DNA of 14,013 bases from Crocinitomix sp. (GTDB taxonomy: Bacteria > Bacteroidota > Bacteroidia > Flavobacteriales_D > Crocinitomicaceae), in the NCBI GenBank assembly GCA_020849935.1, contig JADZFJ010000464.1, forward strand, positions 1 to 14,013, written 5' to 3'. The stretch's first letter is position 1. Each line of letters begins with the position of its first letter. Both the position numbers and the translations under genes were made by a program. Shown here one piece after another: positions 1 to 7,968 of the stretch. The notes under the pieces are model-generated. The model saw only the letters and a list, made by a program, of their open reading frames with translations. It did no database searches and had not been told where the DNA came from.

Positions 1-1
1 A

Positions 2-805
2 AATAAATTATTTTTACTCGGAGCCCTCTTTATTGGATTAGTTTCAAATGCACAAGAGGAAAGTGATACTACTCGATTTAAAATTGGAAACAAAGAAATC
101 ATCATCATTGGATCAGATACCATGATGGTAGATGTGGAAGGAGATGAAGAAGGTGGACCTGGAAGATTTGGTGGAGACCTGACTTATTGGGGTGGTTTTG
201 ATATCGGAATTAACATGCCGTTAAATGGAAATTCTCAGTCCACTTTTAATTCACTGCATCTACAAACTGATCCTATAAAATCCTTATCCTATTCATTTAA
301 TTTTGGTGAACAACGCATTCGAATTATTAAGGATTATTTTGGAATCGTTACAGGGGTTGGATTCACAAACAGTCGCTACGGATTTAAAAATGAAAGTCTT
401 CGATTACAGGCAAATGCTGATTCGACTTATGGCTATGTAGATACCACTTTATTTACTGGCTTCTCTAAAAATCAATTGCGAATCAATTCGTTTCATATTC
501 CAGTCTTATTTCAAATCAATACATCAAAAAACGAAGAAAATAATTTCCACATTTCGTTTGGTGCAATTGGTGGGGTTCGAATTGGATCGAATGTAAAATA
601 TAAATATGATTTCGAGAATGGTGAAGACACCAAGAATAAAGAAAGAGGTCGTTATAACTTAAACGCTTTCCAATTAATGGCAACTGCAAGATTAGGTTAT
701 AAAGATTATGGTCTTTTCGTGAACTACAATATATTATCATTGTACGAAACTGGCAAATCTGAAACGGCTTATCCACTTACATTTGGTGCAAGCTTTCATT
801 TCTAA
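2..805 (+). CDS. Outer-membrane beta-barrel protein, PorT-like (5' end just cut by window)
   Basis: Reading the frame back past the internal Met codons at 122 and 125, it stays open to base 2 and gives a clear signal peptide: hydrophobic core LFLLGALFIGLVS followed by SNAQEE, with cleavage expected after NAQ. Only a codon or two seems missing at the window edge, so the ATG at 122 is not the true start. 267 residues are visible. After the signal comes a short segment with IIIIG and an acidic, glycine-rich linker (DVEGDEEGGPG), then alternating amphipathic strands (GFDIGINM, YSFNFGEQRIRI, FHISFGAIGGVRIG, YGLFVNYN) and a C-terminal strand ending FGASFHF; an aromatic last residue is typical of barrels inserted by BamA. 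This fits the outer-membrane beta-barrel (OMP_b-brl) families common in Bacteroidota. The exact function is unknown. It converges on the DUF5723 gene; the terminator at 991-1027 probably ends its transcript. Confidence 0.8.
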   Translation, partial: NKLFLLGALFIGLVSNAQEESDTTRFKIGNKEIIIIGSDTMMVDVEGDEEGGPGRFGGDLTYWGGFDIGINMPLNGNSQSTFNSLHLQTDPIKSLSYSFNFGEQRIRIIKDYFGIVTGVGFTNSRYGFKNESLRLQANADSTYGYVDTTLFTGFSKNQLRINSFHIPVLFQINTSKNEENNFHISFGAIGGVRIGSNVKYKYDFENGEDTKNKERGRYNLNAFQLMATARLGYKDYGLFVNYNILSLYETGKSETAYPLTFGASFHF

Positions 806-893
806 ATTGAAATTAACAAGAATTAACAGAGTTCGCAAAACCTTTAACGTTTCATTAACATCAAAATTAAAAAATGAATCGAACTTTGTAAAA

Positions 894-1027
894 GCATTGA
901 GGGCAGTAGCAGATTAACGAATCAAACACCTCAATTTAAAATGACTATTTCATTAGTAAGCGTAATTAAATAGTAGATTTTTTTCATGGCATCCCAGTTG
1001 TTCGCCAAAACAACTGGGATTTTTTTT
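894..1027 (+). ncRNA. Candidate structured small RNA or structured 3' UTR with three hairpins
   Basis: Three consecutive hairpins occupy this stretch. Hairpin 1 pairs 896-902 (ATTGAGG) with 929-935 (CCTCAAT) and encloses a small inner stem GATT/AATC (912-915 with 920-923). Hairpin 2 pairs ACTATTT (944-950) with AAATAGT (968-974), continuing after one mismatch with ATTA/TAAT around a 7-nt loop. Hairpin 3 is the terminator at 991-1020 followed by a T run. A box GAACTTTG at 881-888 is one mismatch from the Bacteroidota -7 element TAnnTTTG and would put a start near 894-896, right at the first stem, but no good -33 box lies at the right distance. The long gap (186 nt) between the upstream stop codon and the terminator also favours an independent RNA. 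It could instead be only the 3' UTR of the barrel gene. No known RNA family is recognised. Confidence 0.4.
991..1027 (+). terminator. Intrinsic terminator after the barrel gene / candidate small RNA
   Basis: A perfect 12-bp stem pairs 991-1002 with 1009-1020 around the 6-nt loop CGCCAA and is followed by eight T residues (1020-1027). The T run is on the plus-strand side only; on the minus strand the stem is followed by an A-rich run, so the site works best for plus-strand transcripts. The stop codon of the convergent DUF5723 gene begins 2 bases beyond it, so that gene could still use the hairpin as mRNA 3'-end protection. Confidence 0.85.
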
Positions 1028-1029
1028 GC

Positions 1030-2478
1030 TTATCGATAAGCATCACATTTTGGATAACTTTTCCCAAACTTTCCTTTGCGGTTACTTCCAAAAGCATTGT
1101 TGTCTTTACATTTTGGATTTCGAAACAAAGGCACTTTTAGGTGAAAATAAATGTCAGCTCCATACAAATCGTGAGGCACGAAAAAATTTAAGAGTTTGTC
1201 TGTTCCAATGGTAAGACTATAGAGCCTTAAACTTGCCCCTAATTGTAACCGGCTGTATTCGTACAATGAAATTGGTAGCGCAAAATCAACCCACTTTGTT
1301 TCGATTCGTGGCGTAACAGAAAGTGAATGTGCGCGTCGTGGACCAAAAGCTCCTTTTGTATGCGGAAGTCCGTGTACCCAGGTAGCATTGACATAAAAAT
1401 AACTTGGAATGATATTGCGATCATACTGAACAGAAATAGAAGTTGGCAAACTTATTTTTTCTGGTTTTCTAATCAAACCACTTGTTGGCGTTGCTTCACG
1501 ATCCACCAAAATCTCAGGTGCTGTTTCAATTTCTGTGGACAAATCGGCGTAATTTAGGATCAAATTCTCCCCTAATTCGTATCCAACATAGTTCACATTG
1601 GCTGGATTAAATTTCGCATAGCCAATGTCATTAATCGATACGCCAATTTTGTATTTATAATGTAATCGATTACATCCACCTCGTTTCGAATTGGGATAAT
1701 AATTTTCGCATCCGCTTTGCATCCGTTGATAGGTAAAACCAAGGTCCAAGCCCCAACCACCTTTCATTGAAAATTCTGGTTGAGCATTCACCATGGCATC
1801 CGCATCAAAATTGCGAATAATCAGGGCCGTATCATTTAACACATTGTAATCAAGCGATCGGATACTGGTGGCGCCTCCCACCAATGGAAATATTTTTTTG
1901 AATGAAATACCTGCCATATACATACTCCGTTGACGGCGATGAAAAGTATAAGCATAACTCAATTTCCCTTCGCCATACGCTAAAATATTGGCGCGCAATC
2001 TTTCTAAGGAATACTCCGTTAAATGTTGTTCGGTAAAAGTTGTGATTCCATTTTCGATAAAACGCGCAATAGGTTCATCAATACGACGCGCGTCGGTGTA
2101 TGCATATCCTCCAAAACTCAACCCAGCAGCATGATTTCCTTGACTCCAAACGGCAGATAAAACTTGCACAAAATCACGGTTGTATGCGTGATATTTTCCT
2201 CGACCGGTGGCGTAAAGAATATCTTCTTGGGCAATCTCACGTGTTTGGTTTAATCGAAGAAACGATGTGTTTTCTATCGACACCAAATTATTATTGACAT
2301 AAGCCCCAGCACCGACGATGTGAATATCCAACCACGTTTTTGCGTCTAACATCGACGAAGGATTGATATGCACCCCATTGGTGGGAGAATAATTTGAACT
2401 CAATGATCCAAAATTTTCCTGCGTACGACCAATTAAGGACACACCAATTAAAAGTGTTATGATAAAACTATTTTTCAA
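1030..2478 (-). CDS. DUF5723 family protein, predicted exported/outer-membrane beta-rich protein
   Basis: The 482-residue protein begins with a signal peptide (MKNSFIITLLIGVSLIGRTQ, cleavage near residue 20), then the family's characteristic start: NGVHINPSSMLDAKTWLDIHIVG, the 'N-P-S/A-S, D-x-K' pattern typical of DUF5723 proteins of Bacteroidota. The rest is dominated by strand-like segments and glycine/aromatic-rich turns (GLSFGGYAY, GWGLDLGFTYQ, YKIGVSINDIGYAKF), suggesting a surface or outer-membrane barrel fold. The last ~40 residues form a basic, cysteine-containing tail (FRNPKCKDNN ... YPKCDAYR) after the final strand. The start codon is TTG (minus strand, 2478-2476); no ATG or GTG occurs between the upstream in-frame stop and this codon, and starting here gives a complete signal peptide. 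It lies 70 bp after the deacetylase gene and may have its own promoter (2540-2569). Function unknown. Confidence 0.8.
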   Translation of the reverse strand: MKNSFIITLLIGVSLIGRTQENFGSLSSNYSPTNGVHINPSSMLDAKTWLDIHIVGAGAYVNNNLVSIENTSFLRLNQTREIAQEDILYATGRGKYHAYNRDFVQVLSAVWSQGNHAAGLSFGGYAYTDARRIDEPIARFIENGITTFTEQHLTEYSLERLRANILAYGEGKLSYAYTFHRRQRSMYMAGISFKKIFPLVGGATSIRSLDYNVLNDTALIIRNFDADAMVNAQPEFSMKGGWGLDLGFTYQRMQSGCENYYPNSKRGGCNRLHYKYKIGVSINDIGYAKFNPANVNYVGYELGENLILNYADLSTEIETAPEILVDREATPTSGLIRKPEKISLPTSISVQYDRNIIPSYFYVNATWVHGLPHTKGAFGPRRAHSLSVTPRIETKWVDFALPISLYEYSRLQLGASLRLYSLTIGTDKLLNFFVPHDLYGADIYFHLKVPLFRNPKCKDNNAFGSNRKGKFGKSYPKCDAYR

Positions 2479-2539
2479 AATAAACAGGACAATTTTGTAA
2501 TTGAATTTTTAAAATTAACGTAATTATTTAGATTTGATA

Positions 2540-2569
2540 CAGATTTACTTAAACTTTAATATTATCAAA
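2540..2569 (-). promoter_or_regulatory. Candidate promoter for the DUF5723 gene
   Basis: On the minus strand TTTG (2569-2566) is separated by 18 bp from TAAATCTG (2547-2540), one mismatch from the Bacteroidota pattern TTTG-N17-23-TAnnTTTG. Transcription would start near 2533, giving a ~55-nt leader before the TTG start codon. The -33 box lies inside the last codons of the deacetylase gene. Such short AT-rich motifs also arise by chance. Confidence 0.4.
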
Positions 2570-3172
2570 TTCATATCCCTTTTCCCCTAAGGTTTGTAAG
2601 ATTTGGGGTAATTCGACCGACAACTGCGCAAATGCCTTATCAGAATCGTGAAAAACCACAATGGCACCAGGTTTTACTGCGTCAAGAAGTTTTTTAATTC
2701 TTGTCTCAGCCCTTAAATTTTTATCAAAATCATAAGAAATATGGGACCAAAAAACCGTTTTAAATCCTAATTGGGTGATTAGGCGATGTTGTTTAGGAGT
2801 AATTTTTCCATACGGCGGACGAAATAAAACGGAGTTAATTACTTTCTGCGCTTTTTTTATATCCTCTAGATACTCTTTTGTTTTTACCTTAAACCCATTG
2901 ACATGAGAAAACGAATGATTGCCAACGGTATGCTCATTTTGAAGGAGTTTCGCATATAAATCGGGATGTAATTCTACATTTTTTCCGATACAAAAAAAAG
3001 TTGCTTTGGCTTGATAGGCTGCTAAGGTTTCTAAAATCCAATCCGTTGTAATTGGGTTTGGACCGTCATCAAAGGTAAGGTAGATTTTTTTAGAAGGAGA
3101 TGAAAAAGAAAAATCCCAAATGGCACCCGGATAAAACCGTTTGAGCCATTTGGGAAATTTGTATAATCGCAT
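2549..3172 (-). CDS. Polysaccharide deacetylase family protein (NodB homology domain)
   Basis: A 207-residue, almost domain-only carbohydrate esterase 4 protein. The NodB motifs are in order: TFDDGPNP (33-40, catalytic base and metal Asp), HSFSH (86-90, metal-binding histidines), RPPYG (118-122) and VVFHD (172-176, catalytic His175). Motif 4 appears as SHISYDF (143-149), where the usual leading Asp is His, a mild divergence. The family hydrolyses N- or O-acetyl groups from polysaccharides such as peptidoglycan or exopolysaccharide in a metal-dependent way; the substrate here is not visible. There is no clear signal peptide; the N-terminus (YKFPKWLKRFYPGAIWDF) is basic and amphipathic, as in the short deacetylases common in Flavobacteriia. 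Its ATG directly abuts the stop codon of the upstream glycosyltransferase gene (0 bp), so the two are almost certainly co-transcribed and probably translationally coupled. Confidence 0.9.
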   Translation of the reverse strand: MRLYKFPKWLKRFYPGAIWDFSFSSPSKKIYLTFDDGPNPITTDWILETLAAYQAKATFFCIGKNVELHPDLYAKLLQNEHTVGNHSFSHVNGFKVKTKEYLEDIKKAQKVINSVLFRPPYGKITPKQHRLITQLGFKTVFWSHISYDFDKNLRAETRIKKLLDAVKPGAIVVFHDSDKAFAQLSVELPQILQTLGEKGYEFDNIKV

Positions 3173-6100
3173 TTATTGACCGTTTATTCTTTTGAAGAAA
3201 TCTCCAAAAGTTTGGTCAATTAGTCTACTTGAAGAAATGCTTTCTTTCTGTAAAGTTGGCAATGCCGCTTCAATCAATTCAGTAATTTTATAGAAGTCAT
3301 TACTAACTTTTTCTTGGTGCGCCTTATCCGTACCAAAAACTGCAGAGGATTGATATAAGCTAAAAATTCCTCGGTAAGCACTAAACATATCCTCAACCAT
3401 TAACGATCCAAACTCAGGTTTTACGGATAAATAATAATTAATTTCTTCTTGGAACAGAGTAAACATCTGATCAGAATATTGTTGTGCTTTAGCTTCATTT
3501 CCAGCAATATAATAAGCAGACACATACGAAGGAATCACTTTATCAAAAGGAACATTTGCATGCGGCATTACTGCAATTCCTCTGTCCAATACCTCATTAA
3601 TTTTCTTTTGAGCATCCGCCATTGCGGCTTCTGCCTTTTTAATGTCTTCTGGAATTTGACTTGGAATAAACGTACCAACCGGTGTCTTGATCGGCGCATC
3701 AGACGCTTTTGCTTGCTCAGACGCCATGATTTGTTTCATGATGTCAATTTTTTGTCTGTTTTCTTCATAAGTCTCACCGTAAGCATCTGCTAAGATACTG
3801 AACTGAATCCGGTAATTGTTAGTTAAACGGCGGGTGTAGTAATCCACTAAAACACCTTCTTTCTCCATATTACCCCATTTAAATAAGTTCATGAGGTTTT
3901 CATATAAACGTGTTTTGTTTACTTCTCCTAGCGTATTTGGATTTTTACCAACTTTCGCTTCAACTGGAACAAGTTTATACACCAATCCTTCAGCAAAGAA
4001 ATATTTATCTAACCCTAAATAGGTGTCAGGATCAGCAGAACTTGCAAAATAAATTGGTCGTTTCCAATCAAAATGCGCCACCATATCCAAAATCATTAAA
4101 TCTGCTTTGAAAATAGTTGTTTTTGGCATTTTCCATCGAATCACATCCACCATTCGATCTGCATGTTCTTGCGTAATAATGCCTGATTTAAGTGCATTTT
4201 CTTTGTTTACTTTGACACTAAATCCAGAAGCTGGAATAATGAACACTTTTTGTCCTCTTCCTCTATCATCAATGTTCGCATCATCGGCAAGATATTTCAT
4301 CACATAATCAAGTGGCAAATAATCAAACGCATCGTTAAAGGTTAACATGATTCCTTGAATATTTTGCAAATCGGTTTCAACCAATCCATAATCTTGACCT
4401 TTTTGTAACAAATTCATGATTAAATTACGGAAGGTAAAATAATTTGAAGTTGAATCCATGGTAGGAATAGTAGCCAATAAATCAGGTTTTTTAACTGCAA
4501 AATTGGTTCCTGCTAACAAGGTATAAAGGTTCAACGCTGCTGATTTAAATGCGGTCTTAAACTCAACCGGATTCGCTTCAATTTTTTGGTTGATACTTGC
4601 TTCCCATTTAGGATCTAATGAAGCACTTCCCATCGTTAACTGGTTTGTTCCAAGCACGTACATATAATCTCGGTACCCATTTTGACGATATTGTTCTTCA
4701 GTAAATGAAATCGGCAATGGTTCAGAATCGTAGGCTCTTCGCGTCATTTGCTCAGTGTACCAATCTGTATTTAATAAACTTAAGTTACAAACACGAACAT
4801 CAGTTTTCTTTCCTTCAACTTCTTGCAAATACCATAATGGGAAGGTATCGTTATCCCCATTGGTGAAGATAATTGCGTTTTTATCACAACTGTTCAAATA
4901 ATTCTCCGCCAAAGCTTGTGCGGTATAACGGTTACTACGGTCATGATCGTCCCAACCAACAAAGCCCATTAGCATTGGCACTGGGATGGTAATCGCGATG
5001 GCGACAAACGCAACAATATTATCTTTCATCTTAATTTCTCTGAAACCAATCATAGCCGCATAGAGCACCGCAATAACAGCCATCATATACAAGAAGCCCA
5101 TTCCTGCAGCAGTATCTCCTGCGAACAAAATAAGACCAAAGAGGAAAAGACTACCGACAATAATCGCTAGCTCTTTCCACACCATATTTTTAAACGCATC
5201 GTAAAGTGCCAACACCGACATCCCAATCCAGATAGAAAATGCATAGAAAGAGGCTGCATACGCATAATCTCGCTCTCTTGGTTCACTTGGTTTTTGATTT
5301 AAATAAATGATAATTGCAAAACCAGTTAACAAGAACAATAACATGACTAACCACCATCCAGAAGACGATTTTGTGAGCATAAAAATGAACCCAATCAATC
5401 CTAAAATCAAAGGTAACATGTACATTTTATTATGCCCAGGGTTTTCAGTAATAACCGATGGAGCGTCTGTTTGATCCCCAATATGATGTTGATCAATAAA
5501 ATTCAACCCAGAAATCCAGTTCCCATCGCGCGGAGCTCCGTGGCCCTGTTCATCACTTTGACGACCGGAGAAATTCCACATAAAATATCTCCAATACATC
5601 CAACTTACTTGATAATTGGCGAAATAAGTTAAGTTTTCACCCATCGATGGCAATTTATCACCCGAATGTCCTGACCAACTTTTATACCCTCTAACATGGT
5701 GAGATTCACTGCTATACATCCTTGGGAAAAAAGTCATGTCAGAAGCTAAATATGTAGGTTTTGAATTAGCTCCATCATAGGTTTGAAAGTACTTTTCAGT
5801 GATCGTAAATCCATTTTTAGCGGCTAATTCTTTCGCATCTTTTTCTTCTTTAAATCCTTTGATTTCATTGCCCATTCGATCAATCACCACAAATCTTCTC
5901 AAATAAACATCACTTCGATCACCCCATGTTTCACGATCTTCGTTCATTTTAGAGTTAAAATAGTGACCTCTTAAAATAGGCCAATCACCATATTGCTCTC
6001 TTTTTAAGTACGCCTCTAAACTCACCAAGTTTTCAGGATCGTTTTCATCCAATGGCGTATTCGCATTTGAACGAATTACAATCATGGCAAAACATGAATA

Positions 6101-7111
6101 TCCTAAGAAAATCATGGAAGCGCTCCACGTAATGGTATTTAAAACAGGACTCCCTTTCTTTTTAGAATAGATCAATAACCCAGCGATAATCGTAAGCATC
6201 AAGATAAAAAAGATGACAGTACCTACATTAAATCCTGCCCCCATTTTGTTGACAAAAAATCGCTCAAATCCTCCAGCTAATTGTACTGTGTAAGGAATCA
6301 CAATTGATTGAATAACACCAAGAGTTACAACCCCAATAATTCCAGTCAATAAAAATCCGGAAATGGTTGGTTTCTTGAATTTTCTGAAATAGATAACATA
6401 GGCCAATACAGGAATACACAATAAGTTCAATAAATGGACTCCAATTGAAAGTCCAATCATAAAGAAGATTAGAACAATCCATCGGTCTGGATTTTTTCCA
6501 CCAATGGATTCTTTTCCTAAAACCAAATCCCCATTAATTTCTTGTTCTTCCACTTCGGCATCCCATTTAAAAATGGCCCAAACAACAATCGCAGTAAAGA
6601 AAGAAGACATTGCGTACACCTCACCCTCAACCGCTGAAAACCAGAACGAATCAGAGAATGTGTAAGCGATCGCTCCAATCAAACCTGATCCTAAGATAGC
6701 CCATTGTTGCCCTTGTGTTAAGGAGGCCGGAGCAGTTGCTTTTAGAGAATCAGGATTTGAATTTTTTGGTGTTTTACTAAAGATAGAATCCCCAGGATTT
6801 TGAACGGCTTTTTTCGCCAACATGGTGATTGTCCAAAATAAAAACAAAATAGTAAATGAACTCGAAAGTGCCGACATGGAATTTACCATCATCGCCGCAG
6901 ATTCAGGACCTGTAAACATCGTAAACAAACGACCTAACATCATAAACAAAGGAGCGCCCGGTGGGTGACCTACTTCTAATTTATACGCCGTGGTGATATA
7001 CTCCCCACAATCCCACAAGCTTGTGGTTGGTTCCAGTGTCATAAAATAAACTGTCGTGGCGAAAATAAACACCATCCAACCTACAATCGTATTGATCCTT
7101 TTGTAATCCAT
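3173..7111 (-). CDS. DUF2723 / GT117 family membrane glycosyltransferase (TMEM260-like)
   Basis: A 1312-residue polytopic inner-membrane protein of the GT-C fold. After a first helix (about 9-25) comes the periplasmic loop signature LEPTTSLWDCGEYI (26-39) with acidic residues where GT-C enzymes carry the catalytic acid, then HPPGAP (49-54). More helices lie at about 78-99, 137-158, 168-183, 211-242, 252-281, 297-316 and 327-348. A large loop (349-562) is followed by helices from 563 on, the conserved KPSEPRERDYAYA (607-619), and GDNDTFPLWYLQEVEG (752-767) leading into a soluble C-terminal region with helical, repeat-like segments (roughly 1140-1312). DUF2723 proteins are classed with eukaryotic TMEM260, a protein O-mannosyltransferase, so transfer of a sugar from a lipid carrier to exported proteins is the likely role; donor and acceptor are not shown by the sequence. 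First gene of the minus-strand cluster; I see no convincing promoter upstream. Confidence 0.88.
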   Translation of the reverse strand: MDYKRINTIVGWMVFIFATTVYFMTLEPTTSLWDCGEYITTAYKLEVGHPPGAPLFMMLGRLFTMFTGPESAAMMVNSMSALSSSFTILFLFWTITMLAKKAVQNPGDSIFSKTPKNSNPDSLKATAPASLTQGQQWAILGSGLIGAIAYTFSDSFWFSAVEGEVYAMSSFFTAIVVWAIFKWDAEVEEQEINGDLVLGKESIGGKNPDRWIVLIFFMIGLSIGVHLLNLLCIPVLAYVIYFRKFKKPTISGFLLTGIIGVVTLGVIQSIVIPYTVQLAGGFERFFVNKMGAGFNVGTVIFFILMLTIIAGLLIYSKKKGSPVLNTITWSASMIFLGYSCFAMIVIRSNANTPLDENDPENLVSLEAYLKREQYGDWPILRGHYFNSKMNEDRETWGDRSDVYLRRFVVIDRMGNEIKGFKEEKDAKELAAKNGFTITEKYFQTYDGANSKPTYLASDMTFFPRMYSSESHHVRGYKSWSGHSGDKLPSMGENLTYFANYQVSWMYWRYFMWNFSGRQSDEQGHGAPRDGNWISGLNFIDQHHIGDQTDAPSVITENPGHNKMYMLPLILGLIGFIFMLTKSSSGWWLVMLLFLLTGFAIIIYLNQKPSEPRERDYAYAASFYAFSIWIGMSVLALYDAFKNMVWKELAIIVGSLFLFGLILFAGDTAAGMGFLYMMAVIAVLYAAMIGFREIKMKDNIVAFVAIAITIPVPMLMGFVGWDDHDRSNRYTAQALAENYLNSCDKNAIIFTNGDNDTFPLWYLQEVEGKKTDVRVCNLSLLNTDWYTEQMTRRAYDSEPLPISFTEEQYRQNGYRDYMYVLGTNQLTMGSASLDPKWEASINQKIEANPVEFKTAFKSAALNLYTLLAGTNFAVKKPDLLATIPTMDSTSNYFTFRNLIMNLLQKGQDYGLVETDLQNIQGIMLTFNDAFDYLPLDYVMKYLADDANIDDRGRGQKVFIIPASGFSVKVNKENALKSGIITQEHADRMVDVIRWKMPKTTIFKADLMILDMVAHFDWKRPIYFASSADPDTYLGLDKYFFAEGLVYKLVPVEAKVGKNPNTLGEVNKTRLYENLMNLFKWGNMEKEGVLVDYYTRRLTNNYRIQFSILADAYGETYEENRQKIDIMKQIMASEQAKASDAPIKTPVGTFIPSQIPEDIKKAEAAMADAQKKINEVLDRGIAVMPHANVPFDKVIPSYVSAYYIAGNEAKAQQYSDQMFTLFQEEINYYLSVKPEFGSLMVEDMFSAYRGIFSLYQSSAVFGTDKAHQEKVSNDFYKITELIEAALPTLQKESISSSRLIDQTFGDFFKRINGQ

Positions 7112-7304
7112 ATTCTTTTTTATAAAGCAGTGCGAATTTAAAAATATATTTCGAGGAATTTCCTTAAAAAACGTGAAACTACGTTATTTGACCCTAGATT
7201 CTTGCATTAATTAAGATTTTTTAAGATTTACCTCAAATTTTTACTTTTATAAATAGTTATAAATCAACGAATTTAATGATTTTTTAATTTTAAATGATTA
7301 ATTC

Positions 7305-7335
7305 TTTGTCCAATTAAAAATTGTAGCTAAATTTG
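7305..7335 (+). promoter_or_regulatory. Promoter of the tRNA-Gln gene
   Basis: TTTG at 7305-7308 and TAAATTTG at 7328-7335 are separated by 19 bp, an exact match to the Bacteroidota housekeeping promoter (TTTG / TAnnTTTG). The inferred start near 7342 lies about 17 nt before the mature tRNA 5' end. Confidence 0.8.
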
Positions 7336-7358
7336 CGTCCGCATTTACGGATGTTGTC

Positions 7359-7434
7359 TGTCTCATGGTGTAACTGGCAACACGTCTGGTTTTGGTCCAG
7401 AAGAGTCTAGGTTCGAGCCCTAGTGAGACAACCA
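7359..7434 (+). tRNA. tRNA-Gln (anticodon TTG), CCA encoded
   Basis: The full cloverleaf can be folded by eye. The acceptor stem TGTCTCA (7359-7365) pairs with TGAGACA (7424-7430), with discriminator A at 7431 and an encoded CCA at 7432-7434. The D-arm uses GTG/CAC (7368-7370 with 7381-7383). The anticodon stem TCTGG/CCAGA (7385-7389 with 7397-7401) encloses a 7-nt loop with TTG at 7392-7394, reading glutamine codon CAA (and CAG by wobble). The T-arm CTAGG-TTCGAGC-CCTAG is perfect. It has its own promoter and terminator, so it is a single-gene unit. Confidence 0.95.
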
Positions 7435-7436
7435 GA

Positions 7437-7468
7437 AAATCCTCAGTAAAAACTGAGGATTTTTTTTT
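7437..7468 (+). terminator. Intrinsic terminator of the tRNA-Gln gene
   Basis: Stem ATCCTCAGT (7439-7447) pairs with ACTGAGGAT (7452-7460) around an AAAA loop. It is preceded by A residues and followed by a nine-T run (7460-7468), beginning just after the encoded CCA. Confidence 0.92.
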
Positions 7469-7780
7469 GTGGTAAACTGAGCGAGAACTTTATTTGGTTG
7501 TTGATGAAGATTTGGTGACTTGGTTATTCAACCTCATGGAAATTTATACCATTAATAATAGTATCAGTTAAATTTTTGATCTTCATCTAAATATTGACCA
7601 TCCATTTAATATGAGTGCTTCTGTTTAAATAAACGCGCTATCATAAAAATTTCGTTTTTTATAACTTGTGATTTTTTTTAAAATTGTAGTAATTATACGT
7701 ACCCTTCAGAGATTCAATCTTCGAATCCTAAAGTTATACACAAAAAACGTAATCATTATATGTATCGCATTTAGAACACT

Positions 7781-7815
7781 TAACCAAAATTAATGTGGTT
7801 ATTAACGAGTTAACC
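7781..7815. promoter_or_regulatory. Cluster of TAACC half-sites, possible operator
   Basis: TAACCA (7781-7786) and its inverse TGGTTA (7796-7801) form a 6-bp inverted repeat with a 9-bp spacer. A second direct TAACC follows at 7811-7815, 30 bp (about three helical turns) after the first, inside the near-palindrome TTAACGAGTTAA (7803-7814). This could be a regulator binding site for the eCIS operon about 300 bp downstream, but the DNA is AT-rich and chance is not excluded. Confidence 0.25.
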
Positions 7816-7938
7816 TAAAAATAAAATTAACACTTAAAAATTATTAGTACTCATCTAAAATTGATATTGGTAATTTTTCTTTCATCAAACAGATTTTATT
7901 AAAAAAAATATATATTTTAGCCCAACTTTCACCCGTAC

Positions 7939-7968
7939 TTTGGATTCCGATTATAAATATTTGTTTTG
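7939..7968 (+). promoter_or_regulatory. Candidate promoter of the eCIS operon
   Basis: TTTG (7939-7942), an 18-bp spacer, then TTGTTTTG (7961-7968), one mismatch from TAnnTTTG. The start would be near 7975, giving a ~145-nt leader. A rival exact -7 box TAAATTTG lies at 8041-8048, but its only upstream TTTG (8032-8035) is too close; if used, the leader would be about 65 nt. Confidence 0.35.

Noticed and set aside
122..805. Taking the ATG at 122 as the start of the first gene
   Set aside because: The frame stays open to base 2 and encodes a complete-looking signal peptide upstream; a start at 122 would remove export from an outer-membrane protein.
941..973. Ten-codon ORF (MTISLVSVIK) read as an attenuator leader peptide
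   Set aside because: It lies wholly within the second hairpin of the structured RNA, precedes a convergent gene rather than a co-directional one, and shows no codon run typical of attenuation.
6264..6482. Minus-strand ORF of 72 codons inside the glycosyltransferase gene
   Set aside because: It is an out-of-frame shadow of the DUF2723 membrane region with low-complexity, non-family residues; the overlapping long frame has clear family motifs.
7711..7730. tRNA remnant or attachment-site copy of the tRNA-Gln 3' end
   Set aside because: Only 9 of 11 bases match the T-arm, no acceptor-stem sequence follows, and the GATTC/GAATC hairpin here has no U at the position before an anticodon, so it is neither a tRNA nor a convincing att site.
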